From: Austropuccinia psidii
Lineage: Eukaryota > Basidiomycota > Pucciniomycetes > Pucciniales > Sphaerophragmiaceae
Reading direction: 5' to 3'
Length of the DNA: 64,000 bases
NCBI GenBank assembly: GCA_023105745.1
Contig: JALGQZ010000017.1
Location: forward strand, 468,001 to 532,000
Position 1 is the stretch's first letter; each line of letters opens with the position of its first letter. The notes beneath the pieces are model-generated. The model was not told the DNA's origin. It searched no databases and saw only the letters and a list, made by a program, of their open reading frames with translations. Made by a program: the position numbers and the translations under genes. Shown one piece after another: positions 1 to 11,183 of this stretch.

Positions 1-515
1 CACATTGTTTTATCCTTTTTAGGCGTAATTTCTATTTAAATATATATATTTTATATATTTTTACCTTTTTTTTATATACTCATATCATAAGAGTATTTTT
101 TACGTGGTTAACACCCACAGTAATCTATTATTTTTGGCCTGTTTTGCATATAAAAACACATAAGCCACTAATAAAGTCCTGTATTCTTGACTGAATAAGG
201 ACACCTCTGACTGAAAAACCATCAGTTGAGGCATGGTCAAGTGTATTGTTAAGTCAATAACACTTGTATACAAACCACTTTTACAGCATACACTTGCAAA
301 CCACAAGTTTATCTGAGGGATACTGACACACAAACAGTGTGACAGGACACCATAAGCTGTATTTTTGACGTGAAATTGTTAATTCAATTACACTGTCATT
401 ATACAAGGGCATACTGTAATAATATACAAGCCCAGAGGCCATTCTTAGACATGCAAAACCAGCCTTTTAAGAAGTCTTAACTGACATAAGCCCTCTTTTT
501 CCTGTTTTGATTCAG
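1..515 (+). other. Element A untranslated leader, mostly an intron with 3' splice site at 514-515
   Basis: There is no convincing coding sequence. It aligns with 55361-55848 of element G. A pyrimidine-rich tract ends in TTTTGATTCAG (505-515), a good 3' splice site, and ORF1 begins at once with TG GAA GAA. The matching 5' splice site in the G copy is TTTACAA|GTACGT (55330), which would lie about 30 bp before this window. Joining the two yields ACA ATG GAA, i.e. a start codon split by the intron. Some CpG sites of the G copy are TpG or CpA here. Confidence 0.6.
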
Positions 516-1584
516 TGGAAGAAAACTACATCCCACTTGAAACCCAGTCACAGGCCAACACACCAGTGACACCCTCAGAACCAGAGGGCAGCAAGGGTAA
601 AGGAAAAAGGCTTAGTGAAGGCCTCATTACAGCCAAGAAGTGGACACCAATAGCCACTCAGAGGAGTAGAAAACCACGAAACTCTGCTTCAATACAAGGT
701 AAACCAACCTTAATCACTTGTACAGGGAAGATTACAATTATTAACCCAGTTGTAACCTCCAAAGGCAAACTGCCCAAATCAGCAGATAACAAATTTGTAC
801 AAGGCACAGTCAAAGGTAAATACCCTAAGAACATAAAGTTTTTGACTGCTTGCAAACACTGATATGTCCCCTGCATACCTCAGAGCCCTTGGCTTCCAAA
901 GGAACCAGCCAGAGGATAGAGCAGGAATGTCTAGAACCAGAAGACCTGAAAGAAGACACATTGGACACAGTGGTGGATGGCAAAACAATGAGGGAGATAA
1001 TATCAACCTTGCCATTCACACTCCAATTCAACAGAAACCTCAAACCAGAGGACTGGAAGGATATGGATCAAGTTCTTCAAATCCACCAACTCCTCAAAGA
1101 TTTGTTTCAATGGAGCATGGACAACAAGAGGTTCAACCTAGAAACTCACTGGGCAGAACTGGGATCAAGTTTCCAGAAGATCTGTCTCAAAGAGATAGAC
1201 TTCAAGGACCTTATGGTAATCACCAAGGGTTGGAACCCTACCAGGCAGCACAGACTCCTGGAGGCAAGGGAACAGAGGATAAGGGAGAACCAAGCCACTA
1301 TCCAAGCTATAGAAGAACAGTTAACCCAGACAGCGCCTACTCAGATTCCTTCAGGTTCACAAGGAGCAAGCCAAATCAGCTCTCCAGTGGCTTCACACCA
1401 TTCAGAAACCAGCAGATCAGTGGCCAAGAGTCACCATTCTTCACAATTTCAGGAAGTTTCCAGGAGAAGACAAGGCAACAAGGGCAAGAACAAAACCTCC
1501 TTCAACCAGAGGAGGAAAGAGTCAGACCCCATGATCCAGAAGCTGTTAGATTTGGTAAAAGAAGTACACAAGAACCAGAATTAG
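516..1584 (+). CDS. Element A ORF1, two exons (516-815, 884-1584), structural/Gag-like protein of unknown role
   Basis: Exon 1 (516-815) runs from the leader 3' splice site to AAAG|GTAAAT. An intron of 68 nt (816-883) ends in ATACCTCAG. Exon 2 continues in frame to the TAG at 1582-1584. The phase-1 junction restores a frame conserved with element C (28863-29950), including the motifs [24 protein letters not shown] and KNKTSFNQR. The protein is hydrophilic, glutamine- and lysine-rich and probably coiled-coil, with a basic C-terminus. No known domain is recognised; it could be a Gag accessory or matrix-like protein. The last 700 nt overlap the Gag-Pol frame, shifted by -1. The start codon is inferred to be A|TG across the leader intron; no ATG exists at 515-517 in the unspliced DNA. 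Confidence 0.65.
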
Positions 1585-4500
1585 TTGTAAACCACTCTAG
1601 AATCAGTAGTCCTAGTAATAGAAACATTACCCCCACTCAGACTGAAAATAACATTATCACATCTGAGAGCGACATCAACAGTGACACACTGTGGTTGCAA
1701 ATGTCCCAATATGCTGAGCAATCTGCAAAGCAGGCTGCACAATTTGCAGCTGCCCAAGAGAGGATGAGAAAAACTCAAGCCTCATTGGAGCAGATAGTTA
1801 AAAACCTTCAGGAAGGATATGCTCAACTGAGCAAAGCCTCTGAAGAAACCAACAAGAGACTGAATCAAGTCTCTGAAGAACAACACCATAGCAGCAGGGA
1901 CAGGGAGTGTCTGAACCAAGACATCAACAAATTGTTTGATGCCTACCATAGCTTAAAGCCCCAACCACAAGGCCAAGCTATGGAGAATCCATATCAACCA
2001 GATGACATCAAACCAGATGCCATGTTGTTGAATAAGGCAAGATCTCCATCACAATACCAGGATGGAGATGGCATGTCTTATTCAGAGAAGGAAGCCTTGA
2101 AACAGCTTCCTGAGGCCTCACACTGGCCCAAATTCTCTGGATCAGGAGAATATGATCATATGGAACTCATAGATTATATTGATGGACTCTTCATTGATGT
2201 ACCCAGCATACCAGATTACTGGATTACTGCTAGACTGAATACTGCATTTAAAGGTCATGCAAGTATATGGTACACAGAAATGAAGGAAATCCATGGCAGA
2301 AGAAATTGGCCATGGTGGAAGAGTCAAATAATCCAAAAGTACAGTAATGGAACTTGGATATGGCAAAAGACCATGTCATTTGAAAATGACAAATACTCTG
2401 TGGACAAAGATCCATATGAGTGGTGTCTCAGACAGTCTAAAAGACTTAAAGCCATTGATCCTCAGATGAACATCCAGATGAGGAATCACATACTTCTGAC
2501 ACAACTGCCAGGGGAACTAGAGCATGCAGTGAAATGCAGCTGCAACGAAAATTGCACTCTAGATGACATAGCCAATACCTTACAAGACATAAGGAAAAGG
2601 ACTAATATAGGGAAATTCACCCCATATAGAAGCAATAGTTTCAAAGAGAAACAACCTTTCAGGGTAGAGTTTAAAGACAAACCCAGAGAAAGAGTGGCAG
2701 AAGTGGCAAAGAAGAAGAATTCTTGTCACAATTGTGGTTCAACAGACCACTATGCCAACAACTGTCCAAAAGCAAAGAAGAAAGTCTATTCTATAGAAAA
2801 AGTCCCTGAAGAAGAACCTCCAACAGAGGATTCTGAATCAGACTCTATGGGAGATGCCATCAGAGAACTATCTGATGATGATCAAGACCCAAGAGCGGAA
2901 CTTCTAGTGGAATACCAAGAGGAAACCCCATTGGAAATCCAGGATATACAGTTGGAAGCAGGCATGCCACAGGATACTGCCAACAAGAACTTGTGCAAAC
3001 ACACACAAGATGCACAAACATTCCTGGTTACACCAACCAAAGGAATGGCATATATACATGGAACAGCAACAAAAATGACTGTATGTATTGACAATGCTCA
3101 GCACCCACTGATCATTGACAGTGGAGCACATTGCTCCATAGTGGCCAGAAATTATCTGGCTAGCCACTTCCCAAACTGGGAAAAACAGCTCTTGCCCACT
3201 AAGGCAAAGAACTTTAAGAGTGCATCTGGAAAGATGACCTCTATTGGGACAATTTTCAAAGAGATAATTATACCCCACAGAAAAGGTAATATCAGACTCA
3301 ACCCAGAGTTTGTAGTGCTTGAACATGCCCACATCCAAGGTTTTTTACTGGGAACAGATTACCAGAGGATGTATGGCATAGATATTTACAATAGTAAAAA
3401 TAGGCATATTACCATTGGTACTAACAAGGAAAAGAAATTTTCTCTTGATATATACCAGATATCTTCTCAGGACCCACTGGAAGAACTTCTGAAAGAATTC
3501 AGAGAGGGACAGTTTAGCACTACCCTCACCAGTAAACAAAAGCTAAGTTTACTGAAGATGCTGAGGAAGAATAGACCAGCATTTGCCATTGGTGAAGAAC
3601 CATTAGGCAAGATCAAAGGCCATGATATAGAACTATATCTGGATGTAGAAAGGCCTTATCCACCCATGTTAAGGAGACCTCCTTACCCAGCAAGTCTGGA
3701 GACCAGGAAAGAGATTGAAAAACATATCAATGAACTCCTGGACATGGATGTCATTAGGAAGATTGGACATAATGAAATAGTGGAAATCACCACTCCTGTC
3801 TTAATCACCTGGCATGATGGCAAGTCTAGATTGTGTGGAGATTTCAGAGCCCTGAATAACTACACAAAAGCAGACAGGTACCCTATACCAAGGATACCTC
3901 ATGCCTTGGATAAGCTAGCCAAAGCCAAATACATAACCAAGATGGATTGTATGAAAGGTTTCCACCAAAATGGAGTTAAACCAAACTCCATGAAGTTGCT
4001 CAGAATAATATGCCATATGGGCATATATGAGTACACCAGGATGCCATTTGGCATCAAGAATGCACCAGCCCACTTCCAAAGGATGATGGACACCATATTT
4101 CAAGAAGAAATAATGGAAGGCTGGATGGTAGTGTATATTGATGATATCATTATATACTCAGAGACATGGGAATACCATGTACAATACATACACAGAGTGC
4201 TAAGTAAATGTACACCCATCAATCTGAAAATTTCACTTAAAAAGTGTAATTTTGGCCAACAAGAGCTACTAGCTCTAGGACACAAAGTCTCAGGCCTTAG
4301 TCTGGAAATTGACCAGAACAAAGTAGCAGCAGTACTGCAAAAGCCAGTACCAAAGAACATCAAAGAGATGCAATCTTTCCTTGGATTTGCTAGCTACTAT
4401 AGAAACCACATCAAAAACTTTGCCCACATAACTAGTAGTTTATACAAGTTATGCTCAAAGGATGTAGTTCTTGAAATAACCAAGGAAAGGAGGGATGCAT

Positions 4501-5516
4501 ATGAGAGGATCAAATATGAACTCACAAATGCACCTGTGCTCATCTTGCCTGACTTTGAACTACCATTCAAGTTATATATAGATGCAGCATGCAGCCAAGG
4601 CTTGGGAGCAGCCCTTCACCAAAGACAAATTGTGGATGGTGAACCAAAAGAAGGTGTAATATGTTACATCTCCAGGCAGCTGAAAGATTCAGAAGCCAGG
4701 TATGGGGCCACCCAGACAGAATGTCTATGTCTAGTCTGGGCACTAGAAAAACTCCATTATTATTTGGAGGGTGCAGCCTTTGAAGTCTACACAGACTGCA
4801 CAGCCTTGAAGTCCTTACTAAACATGAAGACTACTAATAGACACATGCTGAGATGGCAAATAGCCATCCAGGAGTATAGAGGGAACATGACCATCATATA
4901 CAAAGAAGGTAAAAGCCATACCAATGCAGATGGCCTTAGCAGATGGCCACTGGACAATGTCAAAAGCAATCCAGCTTATGACCCTGAAGTTGCTGCAAAA
5001 ATTCCTATCCATTTTATGGAAATAAATAGGAAGAAAAACTTCAGATTCTCTGAATGGGCACCAGGTATTGGTACCCTTGACAGTGGAAACACTGATTCAG
5101 AAGGGACAGAAACCCCCATACTGGGAATAAGTTCCTCAGAATTGCACAATGAATTTTTCAATGCAGTACTGAAATCTTATGCTAAACACAAACAGTGTAG
5201 CATACTACTCCAACTCCTTCAACAAAAATACAGGAGCCCAGAGCTGGAAACCCAACTGGAGGAACCCTGGTTGAGGGCCTATAAGGACAATAAATTCTTC
5301 CTTATAGACGGCCTGATTTATCACAGAGAAACGCACACCAGTGCACTCACAGTGATAGACAGAGACCACATCTCTTCAATCCTGCAGGAATGCCATGACT
5401 GCCCCTACATGGGACACATGAGTGAGGACAGGACTAAAGAGAGGGTAGCAAGCACAGCTTGGTGGCCCAAGTGGGAACAAGAGTTGAGTGAATACAACAA
5501 CACTTGTGAAAGATGA
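864..5516 (+). pseudogene. Element A Gag-Pol 5' part (capsid, zinc knuckle, protease, RT, RNase H, start of integrase), ended by a premature stop
   Basis: A long frame opens with ATG at 864. The first ~240 residues overlap ORF1. The capsid-like region follows from about residue 415 ([18 protein letters not shown]). Next come a CX2CX4HX4C zinc knuckle at about 621, aspartic protease IIDSGAH at about 750, reverse transcriptase with YIDD at 1091-1094, RNase H ([23 protein letters not shown]) and the integrase zinc-binding region. The stop TGA at 5514-5516 replaces the TGC of the last cysteine of the integrase HHCC finger; element C has TGCCAAAAAGCC there. The ATG lies inside the ORF1 intron, 20 nt before its 3' splice site, exactly as in C. 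Without the two lesions the protein would match the ~1950 aa of C. Confidence 0.9.
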
Positions 5517-6718
5517 CAAAAGGCAAATAGAAAACATGGGAAAAAATATGGGTTGCTTCAACACATAGAAGAACCCAAACACCCATGGGAAACCATCAAC
5601 ATGGACTGGGTCACAGGACTTGTCCAGGAGGCAAAGAAAACTACAATGCCTGCCTAATCATAGTTGATAGGTTCAGCAAGAGCATGAGGTGTCTACCATG
5701 CCATAAAGAAGACACAGCCATGGACACTGCTCTGTTATTTTGGAATAACATCATATCCACCTGTGGAGTCCCTAAGATCATAATTAGTGACAGGGACCCG
5801 AAATTCACATCTGAATTTTGGACCAATTTATATGACATGCTTGGCACCAAGCTTGCTTTTTCCACAGCTTACCATCCACAAACAGATGGCCTAGCTGAGA
5901 GGATGATCCAAACAATGGAGGACATCCTCAGGAGGTTCTGTGCCTATGGCATGGAATACAAGGACCATGAGGGATACACCCATGATTGGGTCACCCTCTT
6001 ACCAGCAGTCCAACTGGCTTATAATACAAGCCAGCACTCTACCACAGGAAAAACACCTGCACTGGTAGAGAAAGGGTGGAATCCCCTGTTACCTGTGGAT
6101 CACTTGAAGAAAAATCTTCTGACCATCCACCCCACAGCCAAAGACTTCCATGATATGTGGAAGAAAGCCTGTGATACTGCTGCCAAATGCATAGCTGAGG
6201 CCAAAGAGTATAATAAGCAAAGGTGGGACAAATCACATATGGAACCTGACTTCAAGGAAGGGGACCAGGTGTTAGTGTCTACACTGAACTTTAACAATCT
6301 CAAAGGACCCAAGAAAATGAGAGACTCATTTGTAGGGCCCTTCACTATCATTAAGTTGATAGGGAAGAATGCAGTAGAGGTCAAGCTCACTGAGGAGTTT
6401 TCTAGGAAACACCCAGTCTTTCCAGTAAGCCTGGTCAAACCATACTTCCAAACAGAGGAGGATAAATTCCCCTCCAGGAAGAAAAACATCACTCCACCAG
6501 AAATAGTGGAAGTAGAAGACTCTTCTGGACCTGTGAGTAAAATCATCAGGGCCAGAAAAATCAGACTCAATGGGAAGGATCAGAGACAATATCTAATCAG
6601 ATTCAAGAACCAGACAGCTGACAAAGACAAATGGTTGGCAGAAGATTCCATACCAGATGGGAACCTTCATCTAAGGAGTTTCAGAGCCTCTAGGAGGACT
6701 GAACAGTCTCATCAATGA
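5517..6718 (+). pseudogene. Element A pol 3' part: integrase core, GPF motif and chromodomain-like tail
   Basis: This continues the Gag-Pol of 864-5516 after the stop. Compared with element C, one base is missing in GTCCAGGAGG near 5621-5625 (C has GTCCCTGGAGG), so the frame changes there. After that it is open to TGA-type end at 6716-6718. Integrase motifs are visible: [13 protein letters not shown] for the second aspartate and [12 protein letters not shown] for the glutamate. A GPF motif follows ([13 protein letters not shown]) and then a tail with [20 protein letters not shown], like a chromodomain. Chromodomains in Ty3 relatives direct integration to heterochromatin; that role is inferred here. 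Confidence 0.88.
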
Positions 6719-6728
6719 TGAGCCTTTT

Positions 6729-6742
6729 TTAGAGGGAGGGTA
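6729..6742 (+). other. Element A polypurine tract
   Basis: The purine-rich run AGAGGGAGGGTA lies directly before the 3' LTR. Element C has GAGGGAGGGTA in the same place. It primes plus-strand DNA synthesis in LTR retroelements. Confidence 0.7.
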
Positions 6743-8172
6743 TGTCAGCCTGTGACTCAAAACCAGAGCACAAGCATGAAAGCCAAAATACCATAAACCA
6801 ATGGTATAGCCAAAATACCACCAAAACATGGAACTGAGCCAAATTAGCTCAAAAGGTATAAGAAGAAAGAGGAAACTCACCTCTTTCTGAAAATATAAGT
6901 CCCATCACCATAGGACAAGAAATAACAAAGTTATTCCTGCTCAAAGTTATTGCTGAGCATAAACCTTAATTTTCACATCTCATCTAAAATCTAGAAGGAG
7001 AGGCTTAACCCCATCAAATGGGTACTCAAAATGAAGCTCTAATCCAGGGATATCCAATGGTACCAGCCAAACTGAGCTAGCACCAGTATTACTTGAGTTA
7101 TGGTCAAATTCAGACCAAATAAGGGTGAACAAAACATTCACCTCTCATCTAACTTTTACAGTTTTAGTGTGAGATACCTGAAGTGGGGTCTTTTTGGAAA
7201 GAGCACAATCAGGGATATCTGATGGTGCCATCCATTTCCTCATAACTCAACTACAACAGAAGTTATTGGCCAAACAAGCTTAATACAGCTTTTGACCAGA
7301 CCACGCCAATGTACAAAAATACTTGTACATGGGATAACTTTGTCATATTTAATGATAACCATGTCAAGTTGGGTACCATTGTGTAGAGCCCATACAGCGC
7401 TATTCAATGAACCAACTCTGAGCTTGATATCTCAAAAACTGACAGAGTTATGACCATTTTAAGGTCAAAATCCCACCTGCTGTCAGATACAGCCTTACCA
7501 TGGGATAATATCCCATAACCATGAATATGAGGTGTCAAATAGACGAACAAGCATGTTTTTACTTCAATACCTCATATGTCAGTCAATACTGGGGTCCCAT
7601 ACAGTTTCTGTACAGAATTCTACGCGTCATACACGTCAGAATCAGGCTGTGAGGTCCCCAGATGAAAATTTTCACCCTGTATTGGTGAAAACTGCCCAGA
7701 TGTGGTTTCAAAACCACATCTGAGCCCAATACAGGGTATACAGGCTGTTTGAAAACCACAAGCCTGTCATAGAGAGTGAAAAATCTTCACTTCCTCTACG
7801 TGGAAAGGTATAGCAGCCTTTCCACCTCAATTTTAGGATAAAAGGAGGGCTTTTCACAGCCAAAAGCCTTTCCTCATCCTGCTCTTGAATAACCTACGTA
7901 GTAAACTGTCAAAAACAGTTTTACTCGTGGTTAAATAATCAGGTATAATTATAATCTTTAATTATTGTAGACTTTATTATTGTAATCCAACAGATAAAGC
8001 CTGCACCCAGGGTTCTCAATAGCGCTCACCACCACTATTTCTCAATAGTAGAACCCTTTTATCTCATTATAAACCTTTATAAACCTTTTTTAAATCATTT
8101 TCTGTCGTGTCACATACACAGTTAAAGTTGTAATTAGCCTAGTTGTACCTTTATCATAGTATCATCCTGACA
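6743..8172 (+). repeat. Element A 3' LTR (1430 bp)
   Basis: It begins TGTCAGCCTGTGACTC and ends CATCCTGACA, the same termini as the LTRs of C and of element G (53860-55282), to which it aligns over its length. A TATA-like GATAAAAGG is at 7837-7845, after a block with several ACGT sites (for example ACACGTCAG near 7632). The following base starts satellite DNA. Several short frames inside are not genes. Confidence 0.88.
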
Positions 8173-8673
8173 AGCAGCGTCAGAGGCATGTCGGCCAGGC
8201 ACTATACGAGCATAATGATGGTAAGCAGTGTCAGAGGCATGTCGGGAAGGCACTCCACAAGCATAAGGATGGTAATCAGCGTCAGAGGCATGTCAGGAGG
8301 GCAATGCGAGCGTGAGGATGGTAAGCAGCGTCAGAGGCATGTTGGGCAGGTGCGAGGAGGCGTAAGGGAGGGTGAGGGCGGCATCGGAGGCATAACTTGA
8401 GGGCCCCACAGCAGTGTAAGAATTGTAAGCCAAGGATAAGATGAGGCGGGGGTTTGGAAGCGTAAGGAGTGGTGAGGGCGGAGATGGGGGGGAAGTGTTG
8501 GAGTCTTATCTGGAGGGGGGTGCAGGCGCATAAGCATGCTAAACATTGGAGAGGATTAGGCAGGGAGGCGGAAGCCACTCAAGCGTGAGAGTAGGCATGG
8601 TAAAGGGGTGAGATGACCAGGAGGTGGGGCAGAAGTATATTCATGCACCAATACAAGCATGCCAAACTGCTGG
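8173..8673 (-). repeat. Satellite-derived unit, minus orientation (51-bp repeats plus flank)
   Basis: About four tandem copies of a ~51-bp unit (AGCAGCGTCAGAGGCATGTC at the start of each) run from 8173 to about 8370. They are followed by related but less regular sequence to 8673. The reverse complement matches the block at 58080-58690, including CACCACTCCTTACGCTT and CTCCAGATAAGACTCCAACAC. Frames through it are repeat translations, not genes. Confidence 0.8.
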
Positions 8674-10865
8674 TGTAAGGTTTGTCTATGAAACTATTGA
8701 TAATAGTAGCAAAATCAAGAGTACTATGAATGTCCTCAGTAGAAATATATAATATAACAAAATATTATAGCCACAAATTTAAATATAATTATTAAAAATA
8801 ATTATATAAAAAAATAAATTTAATTATTATTATAAAAATATAATAATAGAAAAAATTTAATAATCATAATGAATTATAATTATTCTATTATTGTTATAGT
8901 CACTGACAGTTATAAAAATAAGAAGTGTAAAGCTCTTAATGAGAAGATTACACGTGGAAAATATTAATATTAGCCACTTATAAAAAATATAAAGATTATT
9001 TATTAAAAGAATTAAAGACACACTGTGTAGAATTAATTCTTATAGAATAAAAATTCTATATAAAAAAGCTAATTCTAGATAAAAAAATATAGAACTTTAG
9101 AGAAAAACTTACTTATAATATTTATTTAATACAACAAGTCAAGCAACAACAGTTATTAAATTAAGTAATAATTATAAGTTAAAAACATGTCAAAAATCAA
9201 TAATTTTAAAGACAAAACAACTTTTTATAATAAAAATTAAGATTAAAGAGTTTTTAAGAGGAATTTGTGGATTTTAAAAGATATTCAAGATGATTTAATT
9301 TTACATAATAAAATATATTTTTGGTGATTACAACAATAATCTAAATTCTATGATTTCAATTCTTTGATTTTGATAAATAAAGGATAAAAGAACTTAAGAA
9401 TTATTTTGATGATAAGATTTTATATTCAATAAAGCTTTACCTGTTTAAATTTCTAATATGATTGGATTGATGATGAATGATAGACAAAAACAGTGATGAA
9501 AAGACTCTTTTTATGTCTTCAGAGCAGCTCTCATGATTCATAATGGATATAGAGGGCGTGCTCAGGTCAAAACTGAAAAACTATGCTTAAAATCAAAGTT
9601 CTTAACTTAAGGTAACTTATTTTTAATTCCAATTTAAAGCTAACAGGGTTATTCTTAACTCCATGTAACTTTAATCCTCATTTAAACTAATTATTTTAAG
9701 TTTTCAATATAAATAAGCTTATTTATGTTAAAGTTCATCACATGAACAACTTAAAAATACAGTTTCAAGAAGAAATCTCTTAAACTCAGTTTTTAATTAA
9801 TTTTTAAAGAAATTATAATTTTTGTTGAGTTTTAATTAAAAGAGTAAATTTCCAGGCTAATTACCCAGGAAATGTATTTATAAAATATACTTAAATTATA
9901 ATTTATTTGTAGATAATGCTAAATTGTAAGCTGTGTGAAATCTTCAAGCAAATCCATTAAGAATTGGATTTTTAATGAATTTTTGAAGTTATTGCTATTT
10001 TTCCACGTAAAATAGCAATACACACCAAACCTTAAGTTTTGATAAGGTTTTAATGCCTGTAACCTTAAAGGTTTGAGCTTATTTAAGGTTTTTAAGCTTA
10101 ACTAAGCTTTTACAGTTCTTAAAACCTTGAATTCAAGCCTGCATATTGGAATTTACCCTCTTGGCAGCTTGAAATTCCTGTCTAATTTGGGATAAAACCA
10201 GTTTAAACTTTAATGTTGGATCAAAGTCTAATCTTAAAGCTTAAATAAGGTTGAAAATCCTCCAATACAGGTGGAAAACCTTAATTGAATCCTTGCAGAT
10301 CCAAAAAGTTGGGTACCCCAGCTCTATTTGGTCTTTTTCCTTTGTCCGACCTTTCTGCATGGATTTTGCCCTTTTGTTTATTTAAAGCCATACTATGGCC
10401 TTAAACCCTTTTAAATTGAGCTCACGCAGGTTTTACATTCTGTATGGCAAATCCTGAGCCAATTCAGTAAATATACACCACACCTCAATTTTAACTAAAA
10501 TTTTGGTAAGTTTTCATAAACCTTATGCAACTTTAAATTTAAGCTTATTTAAGCTTAAATTTAACAATTTTGAAAAAAAGTTAAAAAAGTTACATTAGTA
10601 CTGTGAGATTCTTAAATCTTGTAATAACATAAGAAATAAGTGTTTTTGGGTATAACACCTTATGGATGTACCCTAGGTTATTTTTGGTGTAGAATCCAAA
10701 AATGACATAATATTTATAACTTTGTTTATCCAAAAAAAAGTTATACTTATTTCTTGTTATTTTTTATTTTAAATTAAATTAAAAAGTCTGTTGAAGACAA
10801 TTTTAACTGTGTATAAAGTTATTTGTGGCCTTATGGGTATGTTATACATACCTCACAGGCTCACA
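8674..10865 (-). repeat. Solo LTR H1 (B family), 2192 bp, with target duplication GCTGG
   Basis: On the minus strand it begins TGTGAGCCTGTGAGG and ends GACAAACCTTACA, like both LTRs of element B, with noticeable divergence. The five bases before it (8669-8673) and after it (10866-10870) are both GCTGG, so it is a complete solo LTR left by LTR-LTR recombination. No coding content. Confidence 0.92.
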
Positions 10866-11111
10866 GCTGGGTAGCACCATGATGTGTAATTACCTGAGCA
10901 TTGCAAATAGTGTGGAAATGGGTTTGGGCTTTGAGTGACATTCTCATGTGACACATGTGACAATTGACATCGTCTTGACACAGATGTGATGTGACCCACC
11001 AAAGCCAGTGACTATAAAGCAAAACTAATGCAACTGAAGCAAGATTTTATACTGACTGCTTTGTGACGTGAAATCAATTGCCAACGATTGACACAAGATT
11101 CTCCCTGGTGG
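10866..11111 (-). repeat. R repeat, minus orientation (CpG-depleted copy)
   Basis: The reverse complement matches 57848-58075: CAGTATAAAATCTTGCTTCAG, CTTTATAGTCACTGG, TCACATGTGTCACATG and TCAAAGCCCAAACCCATTTC are shared. With the satellite at 8173-8673 it formed one unit before H1 inserted. Several CpG of the 57.8-kb copy are TpG or CpA here. Confidence 0.85.
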
Positions 11112-11183
11112 ATAATGTAAATAAATTTATTTCATTTTTATTTATATCTTATTTTGTTATTTGTGGTCTTTTGTGTATATGAG
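11112..11183 (-). repeat. Fragment of a D-family LTR, minus strand, split by H2
   Basis: The reverse complement reads ACAAAAGACCACAAATAAC, matching the D LTR start (AAAAGACCACAAATGAT at 43527). The remainder of this fragment is at 13376-13399. It ends at 11111/11112 against the R repeat. Confidence 0.7.

Larger units (their letters stand above)
1..8172 (+). mobile_element. Element A: Ty3/Gypsy LTR retrotransposon, 5' LTR outside the window
   Basis: The order is leader, ORF1, overlapping Gag-Pol, polypurine tract and 3' LTR. Position 1 corresponds to about 80 bp inside the internal leader, judged by alignment with the related leader at 55283-55848, so the 5' LTR lies just upstream of the window. 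The 3' LTR ends at 8172 and abuts satellite DNA; the 5-bp target duplication cannot be checked. Protein order PR-RT-RNase H-IN is that of Ty3/Gypsy, and the C-terminal tail looks like a chromodomain. The copy is defective: a stop at 5514-5516 and a one-base deletion near 5624 break pol. It belongs to the same lineage as element C (LTR ends TGTCAGCC..CCTGACA). Confidence 0.93.

Noticed and set aside
8173..8400. Regular repeats suggesting a CRISPR array
   Set aside because: Units are contiguous with no unique spacers; the window is eukaryotic satellite DNA.
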